Notes: generated by a model from the sequence alone, not told the origin. A DNA stretch of 64,000 nucleotides from Nocardia sp. BMG51109 (GCF_000526215.1 NZ_JAFQ01000004.1:4464001-4528000), one strand, 5' to 3'. Counted from the first letter of the stretch, positions 37,600 to 48,885 are shown. A program made the numbers and translations.

Positions 37600-38783
37600 C
37601 CGTCGCGCTGGGCGGCCGCGAGCGCGGGGTTGCCGCCGGCTTCGTGCTCGCGGTCGTGCTCGTCGGGGTGAACCTGCGCGCCGCCCTGACCGGTGTCGGG
37701 CCGCTGCTGCCGAATATCTCGGCGGACGCGGGACTCTCGCCGGCGTGGGGCGGGGCGCTCACCGCGCTGCCGCTGGTGACCTTCGCGGTGCTCTCTCCGC
37801 TGGTCGCCCGGGTGCTGCGGCGCGGTGCGGTGCGGCTGATGGTGCCGGTGCTGGCGGTCTTGGTCGCCGGGCTGCTGATCCGCTCGGGTCCCGGCCTGCC
37901 GTCGCTGTTCCTGGGCACGGTGATCCTCTCCGCCGCACTGGCATTCGCCAACGTGCTGTTGCCGTCGATGGTGCGCGGCGGCGTGCCCGGCCGGCGGATC
38001 GCGGCGGTGACCGCGGCCTACGTGACGGCGATGACGGCGGCCGCGGCGACGGCCTCCGGGATCGCGGTGCCGCTGGCCGAGCGCCTGCCGGGTGGCTGGC
38101 GGACCGTGCTGGCCGCGTGGGCGCTGCCCGCGGTGGTGGCGTTGGCGATCTGGTGGCGGCGGCGTCCGGCGGAGACGGCCCCGCCGGCCCACCGGGCCCG
38201 CCTGCCGTGGCGTTCGCCGCTGGCCTGGCAGGTCAGCCTGTTCATGGGCCTGCAGTCGCTCGGCTTCTACGCGACGATCTCCTGGTTGCCGAGCATCCTG
38301 CGGGACAACGGGGTGTCGGCTCGGGACGCCGGAATCTACCTGTTCGGTTTTCAGCTGCTCGGTCTGCTGGCGCTCAACGGCGTGCCGCTGCTGCGTCGTG
38401 CGGTGGTCGGTCCGCGCCTGCTCGCCGTGGCGGCCTCGCTGCTGGACGCGGCCGGGTTTCTGCTGCTCGCGGTGGCACCCGGGTTCGCCCCGGTGGCCGT
38501 ATTCGCCATCGGTCTGGGCGCCGGCATCTGCCTGGTGCTGGCGCTGTCCTTCCAGAGCGAGCGGGCGGCCGACGAGGCGCAGGCGGCGGCGCTGGCCGGC
38601 ATGGCACAGGGGATCGGCTACCTCGTCGCCGCGGTGGGGCCGTTGCTGCTGGGGCTGCTGCACAGTGCGATCGGGGGCTGGACCGCGGCGCTGACCACCC
38701 TGGCCCTGCTGACCGTGTGGCAGGCGGCGATGGGATTCGGCGCCGGGCGCGACCGGTTCGTCGACGCGCCCGTCGGTCGGTGA
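37596..38783 (+). CDS. MFS transporter, CynX/NimT type
   Basis: 395 residues, ATG at 37596 overlapping the previous stop (ATGA). Twelve hydrophobic segments; the N-terminus GFVLAVVLVGVNLRAALTGVGPLLPNISAD is the signature of the CynX/NimT group, whose members handle cyanate, nitroimidazoles and other small organic molecules. Last gene of the dpg operon, so export of the small aromatic product or its derivative is the simplest reading. Substrate specificity cannot be read from sequence. Confidence 0.88.
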   Translation: MTVALGGRERGVAAGFVLAVVLVGVNLRAALTGVGPLLPNISADAGLSPAWGGALTALPLVTFAVLSPLVARVLRRGAVRLMVPVLAVLVAGLLIRSGPGLPSLFLGTVILSAALAFANVLLPSMVRGGVPGRRIAAVTAAYVTAMTAAAATASGIAVPLAERLPGGWRTVLAAWALPAVVALAIWWRRRPAETAPPAHRARLPWRSPLAWQVSLFMGLQSLGFYATISWLPSILRDNGVSARDAGIYLFGFQLLGLLALNGVPLLRRAVVGPRLLAVAASLLDAAGFLLLAVAPGFAPVAVFAIGLGAGICLVLALSFQSERAADEAQAAALAGMAQGIGYLVAAVGPLLLGLLHSAIGGWTAALTTLALLTVWQAAMGFGAGRDRFVDAPVGR

Positions 38784-38827
38784 CTCCGTGTGGGTGATGC
38801 CGGGTTCGATCGGCCCGGCCGGCCCCT

Positions 38828-41128
<2,301 letters not shown>

Positions 41129-41321
41129 GCCTTCATCCTCCTCTTGCCGACGTCCTCCTCTTGCCGACACCGTCTCCGTCGACCCGGGTGTGGCGTGCGG
41201 CAGCGGCGGTGGCTCAAACCGTCCCAGGTGGTCGAGACTACGCGGTATCGTGCCGGGGACCGCGCAGCCCAGGATGGATCGCACGCCGGGCGCCGCCCGG
41301 TTGTCAACGACGAGGAACACG

Positions 41322-41750
41322 ATGCACATGATCACGACGCGCCGGCCCGTGCTGCGAGCCGGGACGATCGCCGCCGGGGCGTTCGCGGTGGTGGCCTGCA
41401 CGCTGGCCGCACCCCAGCCCGCCGACGCGGCGGTGACCAGGCTGGGCGCCACGCCCGACCTGAGCTTCGGAATCGGGACCAACTACGGCACCGGCTGCAA
41501 CCACACCCTGAGTGCCAGGGTCGACGATCCGTCCGCCCCGGTGACCTTCTACGACAACGGAATTCCGATCGCCAGGATGAGGCCGGGCGACGCGTACGGA
41601 CAAATTCGGTGGGTGCCCGCGACGCAGGGGCGGCACGTGCTGGCGGCGGTACAGGACGGCCAGCCCGCCGAACTCCCCCCGGCGACCTTGGACCTGTCCG
41701 TCGGCGCCGGTTACCCCGTCGGCAACGGCTGCGCCGTCTTCGGCGGATAA
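41322..41750 (+). CDS. secreted small protein with Ig-like domain
   Basis: 142 residues, ATG at 41322 (GAGGAA upstream; 41328 also possible). A signal peptide with basic start MHMITTRRPVLRAG, a hydrophobic core, and a likely signal peptidase site at QPADA-AV. The mature part is a single beta-rich domain (SFGIGTNYGTGCNHTLSARV, VTFYDNGIPIARM, WVPATQGRHVLAAVQDG) with two cysteines (GCNHT and NGCAV) that could pair. The pattern resembles Ig-like/Big_3 repeats of nocardial secreted proteins. Function unknown. Confidence 0.75.
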   Translation: MHMITTRRPVLRAGTIAAGAFAVVACTLAAPQPADAAVTRLGATPDLSFGIGTNYGTGCNHTLSARVDDPSAPVTFYDNGIPIARMRPGDAYGQIRWVPATQGRHVLAAVQDGQPAELPPATLDLSVGAGYPVGNGCAVFGG

Positions 41751-42215
41751 CGCCGACGTACCCACCGCCGGTCGATCGGGTCCGGCACTCCCCGGCATCG
41801 TTCGATGACGTCGGCCGCGCGGTCGGGCACAGGTCTTTCCGGGACATCCGCCCGATCACCCGAACTCGCTGCGGCAGTCCGCCGATCAGGCCCGTCGCAA
41901 CGGCCTCCGACGGATGCCCCGGCGTCGTCGCGGTGCGCGATCGCAGCGGGCTCGGCATTCGCTGCTGTTCGTCGCTGTTCGTCCTGGCCGGCCGGAATGT
42001 GCCAGGGGGCGGCGGCAATTCGGTCTGCACGGGCCCCAGCAGGAGCGGATGGCGGTCCGGAAATCATGTCCGCACTTGCCACCTACCAGGTGTGCGGCGA
42101 TGGGTCACATGGTCGGCCAGGTCCGGGCGGGCGGCCGGTCTCGCTCGGCAGCGGCCGCAGGTGGGGCCGGGCATCGGTGCGAGGGCGGCTCTGGGGAGCG
42201 GGGTGAAGGGCCGGA
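41751..42215. other. gap upstream of the arsR-SRPBCC operon
   Basis: 465 nt. No open frame with a recognisable domain or a supported start, no hairpin and no repeat was seen on either strand. Confidence 0.4.
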
Positions 42216-42244
42216 TTGACCGTATATTCCCGAACGGCTATATT
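42216..42244 (+). promoter_or_regulatory. consensus-like promoter, leaderless start of the ArsR gene
   Basis: TTGACC (42216-42221), exactly 17 nt, then TATATT (42239-42244). Transcription 7 nt later would start at the A of the ATG at 42251, giving a leaderless mRNA. The TATATT and TATATTC halves on both sides of the spacer are a possible ArsR-type operator. Confidence 0.75.
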
Positions 42245-42250
42245 GCCGAT

Positions 42251-42568
42251 ATGGCAAGTACGTTCGAGGTGCTGGCGGAACCGCGACGGCGGCAGATTCT
42301 CGACCTGCTCCGTACCGGCGAGCGTCCGGTCGGTGAGCTGGTCGAGCAGCTGCGGCTGGCGCAGCCGACGGTGTCGAAACACCTGAAGGCGCTGCGGGCC
42401 GTCGGTCTGGTCGAGGTCAGGAACGATGCCCAGCGGCGGCTCTATCGGCTGCGCCCGCAGCCGCTCGCCGAGATCGACGAATGGCTCGCGCCGTACCGGT
42501 TGCTGTGGGAACAGAGCCTGGACGCGCTGGAACGTCACCTCGACACGATGCCGGACGAGGACTCGTGA
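42251..42568 (+). CDS. ArsR-family winged-helix regulator
   Basis: 105 residues, ATG at 42251 directly at the predicted transcription start. Winged helix: FEVLAEPRRRQILDLLRTGE, RPVGELVEQLRLAQPTVSKH, LKALRAVGLVEVRNDAQRRLYRL. No metal-binding ELCV-type cysteines, so it belongs to the metal-independent group that is commonly co-transcribed with SRPBCC proteins, as here (34 nt to the next gene). It probably represses its own operon. Confidence 0.9.
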   Translation: MASTFEVLAEPRRRQILDLLRTGERPVGELVEQLRLAQPTVSKHLKALRAVGLVEVRNDAQRRLYRLRPQPLAEIDEWLAPYRLLWEQSLDALERHLDTMPDEDS

Positions 42569-42602
42569 CGGCGCAGCCGGTGACCGATCGAAGGAGACGA
42601 TG

Positions 42603-43583
42603 ATGCAGGGGTCCGGAGAGATCCGCGTCGAGCGGATGCTGGCGCACCCGCCCGAGAAGGTATGGCACGCCCTAACCCGGCCGGACCACCTCAGCCAGTG
42701 GTATCCGCTGACCGTCACGGCGCTCGACCTCAGGCTGGGCGGCAGGGTGAGCTTCGACGACGGGGAGGGGACGACCTACGAGGGGGTGGTGACCGAGTTG
42801 GATCGCCCGTGGCGATTCGCGTTCACCGAGGGGGACGAGCTGCTCCGGTTGGAGCTGCGGCCGCACGACGACGGCTGCCTGCTGACATTGACGCATCGGT
42901 TCGATGCGTCGCAGGCGTGGCCGGGCGCGTCCGAGGGGTGGCGGCAATGCCTGGACGCGTTGGCGGTTCTCGTCGTCGCGGATCCGGACGATACGCCGCT
43001 CGGCACGGTCGCCGACCAGCATGACGGTCGGCAGGAACTGCGCTTCGAGCGTCGGCTGACGCATCCCCCGGAGAAGGTGTGGCGAGCCCTGACCCGGCGC
43101 GACCAACTGCGGAATTGGTTTGCGGCACACACCGATCGCGACTTCGCCCCCGACGCGCGGGTGCGCTTCACCATGACCCCGGAGGCGAAGCGGCAGATGA
43201 ACGTCGCCGACGGCGCGGAGTCGCTCGGCGAGGGGACGGTCACGGTCTTCGATCCGCCCCGGCGGCTCGAATACACCTGGGACGGGCAGGTGATGATCTG
43301 GGAACTCGTCCCCTCCGGCGACGGCTGCGTGCTCGTGTTCACCACCGTCTTCGACCACGAGGGCGGGGCGAGCGAGGCGGCGGGCTGGCACGCCGCACTC
43401 GAGGTGCTCGCGGCGCGGCTCGGCGAGCGCGAGGTCGGCTGGTCACCGTGGGATCGGGTGGGTCCGCTCACGGCGGTGTACGGGCGCGCTGTGCGCACAC
43501 CGGGCGACCGGCCGTCCGATCCCGTCGAGGGTGCCGAGTACGGTCTCGACGCAGCGGCGGGGAACCCCACGGCACTCGGATAG
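42603..43583 (+). CDS. double-domain SRPBCC (AHSA1-like) protein
   Basis: 326 residues, ATG at 42603 with AAGGAG upstream (ATG at 42600 is too close). Two tandem AHSA1/START-like domains: residues 1-130 (IRVERMLAHPPEKVWHALTR, PDHLSQWYPL ... TYEGVVTELDRPWRFAFT) and about 145-290 (LRFERRLTHPPEKVWRALTR, RDQLRNWFAA). The paired start motifs HPPEKVW show internal duplication. The fold makes a hydrophobic pocket for a ligand. Most ArsR-linked relatives have one domain, so the fusion is notable. Ligand unknown. Confidence 0.85.
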   Translation: MQGSGEIRVERMLAHPPEKVWHALTRPDHLSQWYPLTVTALDLRLGGRVSFDDGEGTTYEGVVTELDRPWRFAFTEGDELLRLELRPHDDGCLLTLTHRFDASQAWPGASEGWRQCLDALAVLVVADPDDTPLGTVADQHDGRQELRFERRLTHPPEKVWRALTRRDQLRNWFAAHTDRDFAPDARVRFTMTPEAKRQMNVADGAESLGEGTVTVFDPPRRLEYTWDGQVMIWELVPSGDGCVLVFTTVFDHEGGASEAAGWHAALEVLAARLGEREVGWSPWDRVGPLTAVYGRAVRTPGDRPSDPVEGAEYGLDAAAGNPTALG

Positions 43584-43856
43584 TGGTTCTTATCGGGTGG
43601 GCCACAAGGGTTTTCGCTGTGGTCCTCCCGTGGGGCGCAACTGTTCGACGGCCGGTTCCGGAGTGCCGGGCGGTTCGGTACCGGCACCACCGGGTGGGGG
43701 TCGTTCAGGGGCGGTTACCGGCGTGCGGTGCGGGCGAGCCGATCGGGCACAACATGATCGCGTCCGGCACCGTCGCCAACTACTCGATGGTTCGTGTCAT
43801 GAGAATGTCGATGCCCTTCGGTATTCGGCCAACGACTCCGGACAGACCGAGTGCGA

Positions 43857-44885
43857 TCACCGGTCGGCGAAGAGGAGGGCGGTGTCGCCGAACTCGTGCC
43901 ACAGGTAGCCGGTGGTGAGGGCCGTGCGGTAGGCGGTGGTGACCGTGCTCGGGCCGGCGACGGCCTCCAGGAGGTGGAGGTGGGAGGCGCCGGGTTCGTG
44001 CCAACCGGTGATCAGGGCGTCGACCGCGCGGGCGGGGTGGGCGGTGCCGAGGACCAGGTCGGTCCAGCCGGTCGCCGGGTGTACGTGGCCGGTGGGGTCG
44101 GTGGCCGATTCCAGGGCGCGGGTGACCGTGGTGCCGACGGCGATCACGCGGCCGCCGTCGGCGTGCGTCGTATTCACCAGTCGAGCCGTCTTTTCCGGGA
44201 CCGTATAGCGTTCCGGGCTCGGCGGTTCGCCGGTCTCGGGGGAGGAGACACCGGTGTGGAGGGTGATCGGGGCGAGCTGGATACCGGACGACACCAGGTC
44301 GGTCACCAGGCGGTCGGTGAACGGGCGGCCGGCGCTGGGCATTTCGGCGCTGCCCGGTTCGCGGCCGAAGATCGTCCGATAGAAGTCGGGCGACCAGCGC
44401 TCGGTGACATAGGAATACGTGATCGGCCGGCCGAATCGGGCCAGCAGGCGACCGACGTCGGTGTCGATGTCGGCGATCCACAGCCGCCGGGCGGGCGGCA
44501 GCCACGGCTCGAGCAGCGTGGCCGTCGCTTCCGGAAGCTCCACGCGCCGGCCGGATTCCGGAGCGTCCGCCGAGAACGGTGTGCCCTCGGGCGAGCGCAG
44601 CTCCACGACCCAGCGGCCGTCGTCGAGCGCGGTGGCGACATGCAGGACGGCCGGACGGCCCCGGTAGCGGGCGTCGACGGCGGCGGCCAGCGTGGCCGAA
44701 TTGTTCACCACGACAAGATCTCCCGCGCGCAGGAACCTCGGCAGTTCCCGGAAACGCGCGTGCGTCACGGTGTCGCCGTCGGCCACCAGCATGCGCACCA
44801 GGTCGCGGGCGATGCCGCGCGCCTCGGGCGGTGCGGTGGCGGCCCGCTCGGCGGGGACGATGAATTGCTCCAGCGCCACAGTCAT
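43857..44885 (-). CDS. QueA-like S-adenosylmethionine:tRNA ribosyltransferase-isomerase
   Basis: 342 residues, ATG at 44885. QueA landmarks: DGDTVTHARFRELPRFLRAG, DLVVVNNSATLAAAV, RPITYSYVTERW, PSAGRPFTDRLV, APITLHTGVSSPE and VIAVGTTVTRALES. QueA makes epoxyqueuosine in tRNA from preQ1. Sequence departures (NNSATLAAA, where many QueA have NDTRVIPAR) place it in an actinobacterial subgroup that may not act in queuosine synthesis. No tgt or queG is in the window. An SDR gene lies 28 nt upstream on the same strand, so the two are probably co-transcribed. Confidence 0.82.
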   Translation of the reverse strand: MTVALEQFIVPAERAATAPPEARGIARDLVRMLVADGDTVTHARFRELPRFLRAGDLVVVNNSATLAAAVDARYRGRPAVLHVATALDDGRWVVELRSPEGTPFSADAPESGRRVELPEATATLLEPWLPPARRLWIADIDTDVGRLLARFGRPITYSYVTERWSPDFYRTIFGREPGSAEMPSAGRPFTDRLVTDLVSSGIQLAPITLHTGVSSPETGEPPSPERYTVPEKTARLVNTTHADGGRVIAVGTTVTRALESATDPTGHVHPATGWTDLVLGTAHPARAVDALITGWHEPGASHLHLLEAVAGPSTVTTAYRTALTTGYLWHEFGDTALLFADR

Positions 44886-44913
44886 CGCGCTGTACCTTCT
44901 TTCGTATCGGAGA

Positions 44914-45603
44914 TCACTGCGCCGCAAGCACGTCGGACGCCACGTACCGGCCGCTCGGCGGCCGGGCGTCGATCAGGTGCAGCAGCGCCGGGACGGCCGT
45001 TTCGGGGCCGGGCCGGTCGGAGATGTCCTCGCCCGGGAAGGCGGCCTGGTGCATGGCGGTGCGCATATCGCCGGGATCGAAGCTGTAGACGTGCAGGTCC
45101 GGGTTCTCGGCGGCGAAGGTCGCGGTGAGGTGATCCAGCGCGGCCTTCGAGGCGCCGTAACCGCCCCACCCTTCGTAGGCGTTCACCGCCGCATCGGAGC
45201 TGATGTTTACGGCGGCGCCGGCGCAGGCCCGCAGCTTCGGCAGTGCCAGTCGCAGGATGGCCAGCGGCGCAACCACATTCGTGGCCAGGACGGCCGCCAG
45301 CTCCGCCGCGGAATAGTCGGCCAGCCGCGGCATCGGACTCGGCCCCAGCGCGCTGGCATTGTTCACGACCAGGTCCAGCCGCGGCGCGGTATCGATGACC
45401 GTGGCGAGGCTGTCGCGGTGCGCGGGGTCGGCGACGTCGCCGGCGACGGCCATGGCCCCGGTCGCGTCGCGCACCCGGACCAGGGGTTCGAGGCGGCGGG
45501 CGGTGAGGATCAGATCCCAGCCGCGATCGGCCAGGGCGAGCGCGGTCGCACGGCCGAAACCCTCGGATGCGCCGGTGATGAGTGCCGTTCTCGTCGTGTT
45601 CAT
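44914..45603 (-). CDS. short-chain dehydrogenase/reductase
   Basis: 229 residues, ATG at 45603. Classical SDR: cofactor motif TGASEGFG (ALITGASEGFGRATALALAD), the NNAS motif (LDLVVNNASAL), catalytic Ser in VNISSDAAVNA and YGASK. The Arg-containing LTARRLE after the second strand favours NADP. Substrate unknown. It precedes and probably shares a transcript with the QueA-like gene; the association may point to a shared small-molecule pathway. Confidence 0.88.
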   Translation of the reverse strand: MNTTRTALITGASEGFGRATALALADRGWDLILTARRLEPLVRVRDATGAMAVAGDVADPAHRDSLATVIDTAPRLDLVVNNASALGPSPMPRLADYSAAELAAVLATNVVAPLAILRLALPKLRACAGAAVNISSDAAVNAYEGWGGYGASKAALDHLTATFAAENPDLHVYSFDPGDMRTAMHQAAFPGEDISDRPGPETAVPALLHLIDARPPSGRYVASDVLAAQ

Positions 45604-45774
45604 GAGACCATCCTCAAACCTCAACTTATCTCGAGGTCAAGGGTTCGCCGGGATCCGATCCGAGAATCGGCCCGATCGATTCGGCACGGCGCCGATGAGT
45701 TTCGCCGCGTGGCACCGTCTCAGGAGGTGACCAGGCGGAATACCTGCGGAATACCTATCGAGGGAGCCAGCATC

Positions 45775-46572
45775 ATGTCCTACAGCTTCAAGCCCGGCGA
45801 TCCCTGCTGGGCCGAGATCTACACCTCCGACCCCGATCGGACCATCGAGTTCTACAACGGGCTGTTCGGCTGGACCGCGGAGCGTGCCGAGGAACACGGC
45901 GGCTACATCACCTTCCGCAAGGACGGCAACGCCGTGGCGGGCGGGATGGGTAACGACGGCGCCGAGGGCGCCCCCGACCAGTGGACCGTCTATCTGGCCA
46001 GCCCCGACGCGCGAGTCACGACCGACGCCGCGACCGCGCACGGCGGCCGGGTGATCGTCGAGCCGATGCCGGTCGGCGATCTGGGCACCATGGCGGTGCT
46101 GACCGACTGCAGCGGTGCCGGCGTGGGGGTGTGGCAGGCGGGCGTGCACATCGGTTTCGGCGCGCTGGGCGTGGCCAGCAACGGGCAGTGGACCGGCCAT
46201 GTCGGCCATCCCTCGTGGTTCGAACTGCACACTCCGGCCTACGCCGACACCTTGAAGTTCTACGGCGAGGTGTTCGGCTGGCACGATCCGTTCACCGTCT
46301 CCGACACTCCGGAGTTCCGGTACACCACCATTCACTCGGTCAGCCCGATGCTCGGCGGGGTGATGGACGCCTCCGAGCTCCTGCCGGCCGGCGCGCCCGG
46401 CGAATGGCATGTGTGCTTCGGCGCGGACGATGTCGACGATGCGGTGAAAACCGTGCGGGAGCTGGGTGGTTCGGTGCATCGCGAACCGCAGACCACCCCC
46501 TACGGCCGGATGGCGTCGGTCGCCGATCCGGGCGGTGTGCGATTCAGCATCGGCGGCAATGCTCCCGCCTGA
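45775..46572 (+). CDS. two-domain VOC (glyoxalase/extradiol-like) protein
   Basis: 265 residues, ATG at 45775 with GAGGGAG upstream. Two vicinal-oxygen-chelate domains: residues 8-125 (PCWAEIYTSDPDRTIEFYNG, LFGWTAE) and 140-262 (GHPSWFELHTPAYADTLKFYG, EVFGWHD). This pattern matches the mycobacterial 27-kDa antigen Cfp30B type and Streptomyces hydroxylase-annotated relatives. Metal ligands are not obvious in the first domain. Function unsettled. Its end is 11 nt from the convergent glpD stop. Confidence 0.85.
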   Translation: MSYSFKPGDPCWAEIYTSDPDRTIEFYNGLFGWTAERAEEHGGYITFRKDGNAVAGGMGNDGAEGAPDQWTVYLASPDARVTTDAATAHGGRVIVEPMPVGDLGTMAVLTDCSGAGVGVWQAGVHIGFGALGVASNGQWTGHVGHPSWFELHTPAYADTLKFYGEVFGWHDPFTVSDTPEFRYTTIHSVSPMLGGVMDASELLPAGAPGEWHVCFGADDVDDAVKTVRELGGSVHREPQTTPYGRMASVADPGGVRFSIGGNAPA

Positions 46573-46583
46573 TCCGGTGCGCC

Positions 46584-48137
46584 TTACGACCGGTCGGTAG
46601 CGAACGCCGCCCGGGCGGCGGGAAGCGCCGCGGCGCGGTCGGTGTCGACGAGCCCCAGGCGGGTGCGGCGGTCGAGCAGGTCGTGCTCGTCCAACGCACC
46701 CTCGTGGGAGACGGCATAGGTGAATTCGGCACGCAGGACGTCGATCCCGGGGGCGACGGGTTCGGCGAGTGCCGGATCCCGCCGGGCCGGTTCGAGGATC
46801 GCCGCGGCTTCCGTCCCATAGCGCTCGACCAGGACCGGCGAAGCGGAGATGCGGTCGCGCGATGCGCCGGATGCCGCGCCCACCAGCGGGATTCGTTTCG
46901 TGCGGCAGGGGCGGGCGGGAAGCGCGGCGTGCGCCACGGCGGCGTCGACGGCGTCCTCGGCCATCTTCCGGTAGGTGGTGAGCTTGCCGCCGACGACGGT
47001 GATCGGCCCGCCTGCCGCGTGCAGCACGGCATGCTCGCGGGAGATGTCCGCGGTGCTGTCTCCGGCGGTGCGCAGCAGCGGGCGCAGGCCCGCGAAACGG
47101 CCGCGGACATCGGTGCGGTGCAAGGGTTCCCGGAGCACCGTGTTCACGGTGTCGAGCAGGAAGTCGATCTCGGCATCGGTCGGCTGCGGTTCGTCCGGGA
47201 CGGGGCCGGGCGCGTCCTCGTCGGTGAGGCCGAGGTACACCCGGCCGTGCGCGGCGGGAAAGGCGAAGACGAAGCGGCTGACGCTGCCCGGGATCGGCAC
47301 CGTCAGCGAGGCGGTGAGACCGCCGAACGCGGCGGCGTCGAACACCAGGTGGGTGCCCCGGCTGGGACGCAGCTCGATGCTCGGGTCGACCCGGTCGGCC
47401 CAGACACCCGCGGCATTGATCACCGAACGCGCACGCACCGTGAGGGTTTCGCCGGTCAGCCGGTCGTGCAGTACCGCCGAGTCGCCGGTCACGCGCTCCG
47501 CGCTCACCCGGGTGAGTACGGCGGCGCCGTGTGCGGCGGCCGTGCGCGCGAGCGCCACCACCAGCCGGGCGTCGTCGACCAGCTGGCCGTCCCACGCCAG
47601 CAGTCCACCGCGTAACCCGTTGCGGCGCAGGGTAGGCGCCAGACGCACCGCCTCCGCCACCGCGACCCGGCGGGAGCGGGGCAGCACCGCCGCGGGAGTT
47701 CCGGCGCTGCGGCGCAACACGTCCCCGGCCACGAACCCGGCCCGCACCAGCGCGCGCCGGCCCCTCCCCAGCCCCGGAAGCAGCGGCACGACCTGGGGAA
47801 TGGACCGGGTCAGATGCGGTGCGGTAGTGGTGAGCAGAACATCCCGCTCCACCGCGCTCTCGTGCGCGATCCCGACCCCGCCCGAGGCCAGATACCGCAA
47901 ACCACCGTGCACCAGCTTCGAACTCCAGCGGCTGGTCCCGAACGCCAGATCGTGCTTCTCCACGAGTACGGTGCGCAACCCCCGCGCCGCCGCGTCCAGC
48001 GCCACACCCGCCCCGGTGACCCCGCCCCCGATCACCAGGACATCGATCGCACCACCGTCCCCGAGCTCCGCCAGCTCTCGTTGCCGGCGTGCCGCGTTCA
48101 GTGCCGAGTCTCGCGGTTCTCCATGGGCGCCGCGCAT
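46584..48137 (-). CDS. glpD: glycerol-3-phosphate dehydrogenase, FAD-dependent
   Basis: 517 residues. ATG at 48137 is preferred over GTG at 48152 because GGGAG lies 6 nt before it. FAD-binding start VLVIGGGVTGAGVALDAAAR, the family block EKHDLAFGTSRWSSKLVHGG and LRYL, and GGKLTTYRKMAEDAVD. It oxidises glycerol-3-phosphate to dihydroxyacetone phosphate and feeds electrons to the quinone pool at the membrane. Followed by a TetR gene, an FAD-linked oxidase and a diacylglycerol kinase, the order seen around glpD1 in M. tuberculosis (Rv2249c-Rv2252). Confidence 0.94.
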   Translation of the reverse strand: MRGAHGEPRDSALNAARRQRELAELGDGGAIDVLVIGGGVTGAGVALDAAARGLRTVLVEKHDLAFGTSRWSSKLVHGGLRYLASGGVGIAHESAVERDVLLTTTAPHLTRSIPQVVPLLPGLGRGRRALVRAGFVAGDVLRRSAGTPAAVLPRSRRVAVAEAVRLAPTLRRNGLRGGLLAWDGQLVDDARLVVALARTAAAHGAAVLTRVSAERVTGDSAVLHDRLTGETLTVRARSVINAAGVWADRVDPSIELRPSRGTHLVFDAAAFGGLTASLTVPIPGSVSRFVFAFPAAHGRVYLGLTDEDAPGPVPDEPQPTDAEIDFLLDTVNTVLREPLHRTDVRGRFAGLRPLLRTAGDSTADISREHAVLHAAGGPITVVGGKLTTYRKMAEDAVDAAVAHAALPARPCRTKRIPLVGAASGASRDRISASPVLVERYGTEAAAILEPARRDPALAEPVAPGIDVLRAEFTYAVSHEGALDEHDLLDRRTRLGLVDTDRAAALPAARAAFATDRS

Positions 48138-48270
48138 TTCGTCTCCCGTCACGTGGTCGTCTCCCGCCGGCCCGGCCGCCCGGTCGACGCGGCCGGTTCG
48201 CGCATCGGTGCGGGGCCCGCTCTCGACGTAAACCGTTGGGCGGGTGCGGGACCCCCGGGTCGCCCCGTTC

Positions 48271-48885
48271 TCATGCGAGGCGTTCGCCGCCGTCGGGGAT
48301 CAGGTAGCCGTCGACCGCGTGGGCCAGTTCGGCGTCCAGCTGGTCCTCGTCGAGCAGTTCGCCGACCATGCCCGCGGACTGCACCGCCGACTGGCTGATC
48401 AGCAGCAGCATGGTGGCCAGCTGCTCCGGGTCGCCCGCGCGGATCGAGCCGTCGCGGTGGCCCTCGCGGATGACGGCGGCGAACAGCAGCATCAGCTCCC
48501 GCTGGTTGCGGCCGATGCGGCCGAACACGTAGGTCAGCATCAGGTCGGTGTCGGTGCGGAAGATCTTGGCGAACAACGGGTTCGCGCGCAGCGTCGCCGC
48601 GCCGGCGACGATGCCCTCCACCAGCCGCGCGCGCGCCGGGCCGCGCACCGGGATGGTGCGCTGGACGATGCCGCGCAGCTCGCGCACCAGCAGCTCGGCG
48701 ATCAGCGAACGGGTGTCGGGCCACCGCCGGTACACGGTCGGGCGGCTCACGCCCGCACGGCGGGCCACCTCGGTGAGGGTGGTGCGGCGCACCCCGAACT
48801 CCGCCAGGCAGGCGCGCCCCGCGTCGAGGATCGCCAGGTCGATCGCGGACAGTTCGTCGGACTCGGTTGTATCGATCGCGTGCAT
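48271..48885 (-). CDS. TetR-family regulator
   Basis: 204 residues, ATG at 48885. N-terminal HTH: ILDAGRACLAEFGVRRTTLT, EVARRAGVSRPTVYRRWPDT. The C-terminal ligand domain is helical (MLTYVFGRIGRNQRELMLLF). Divergent from the FAD-oxidase gene and upstream of glpD on the same strand; a long palindrome lies between the divergent starts. It likely represses the oxidase/kinase pair and perhaps itself, with a lipid or glycerophosphate-related ligand; the ligand is inferred from context. Confidence 0.9.
   Translation of the reverse strand: MHAIDTTESDELSAIDLAILDAGRACLAEFGVRRTTLTEVARRAGVSRPTVYRRWPDTRSLIAELLVRELRGIVQRTIPVRGPARARLVEGIVAGAATLRANPLFAKIFRTDTDLMLTYVFGRIGRNQRELMLLFAAVIREGHRDGSIRAGDPEQLATMLLLISQSAVQSAGMVGELLDEDQLDAELAHAVDGYLIPDGGERLA

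Noticed and set aside
30025..38783. Glycopeptide (vancomycin-type) biosynthetic cluster
   Set aside because: dpgA-D are present, but there is no NRPS, P450 cross-linker, HpgT aminotransferase or glycosyltransferase in the window.
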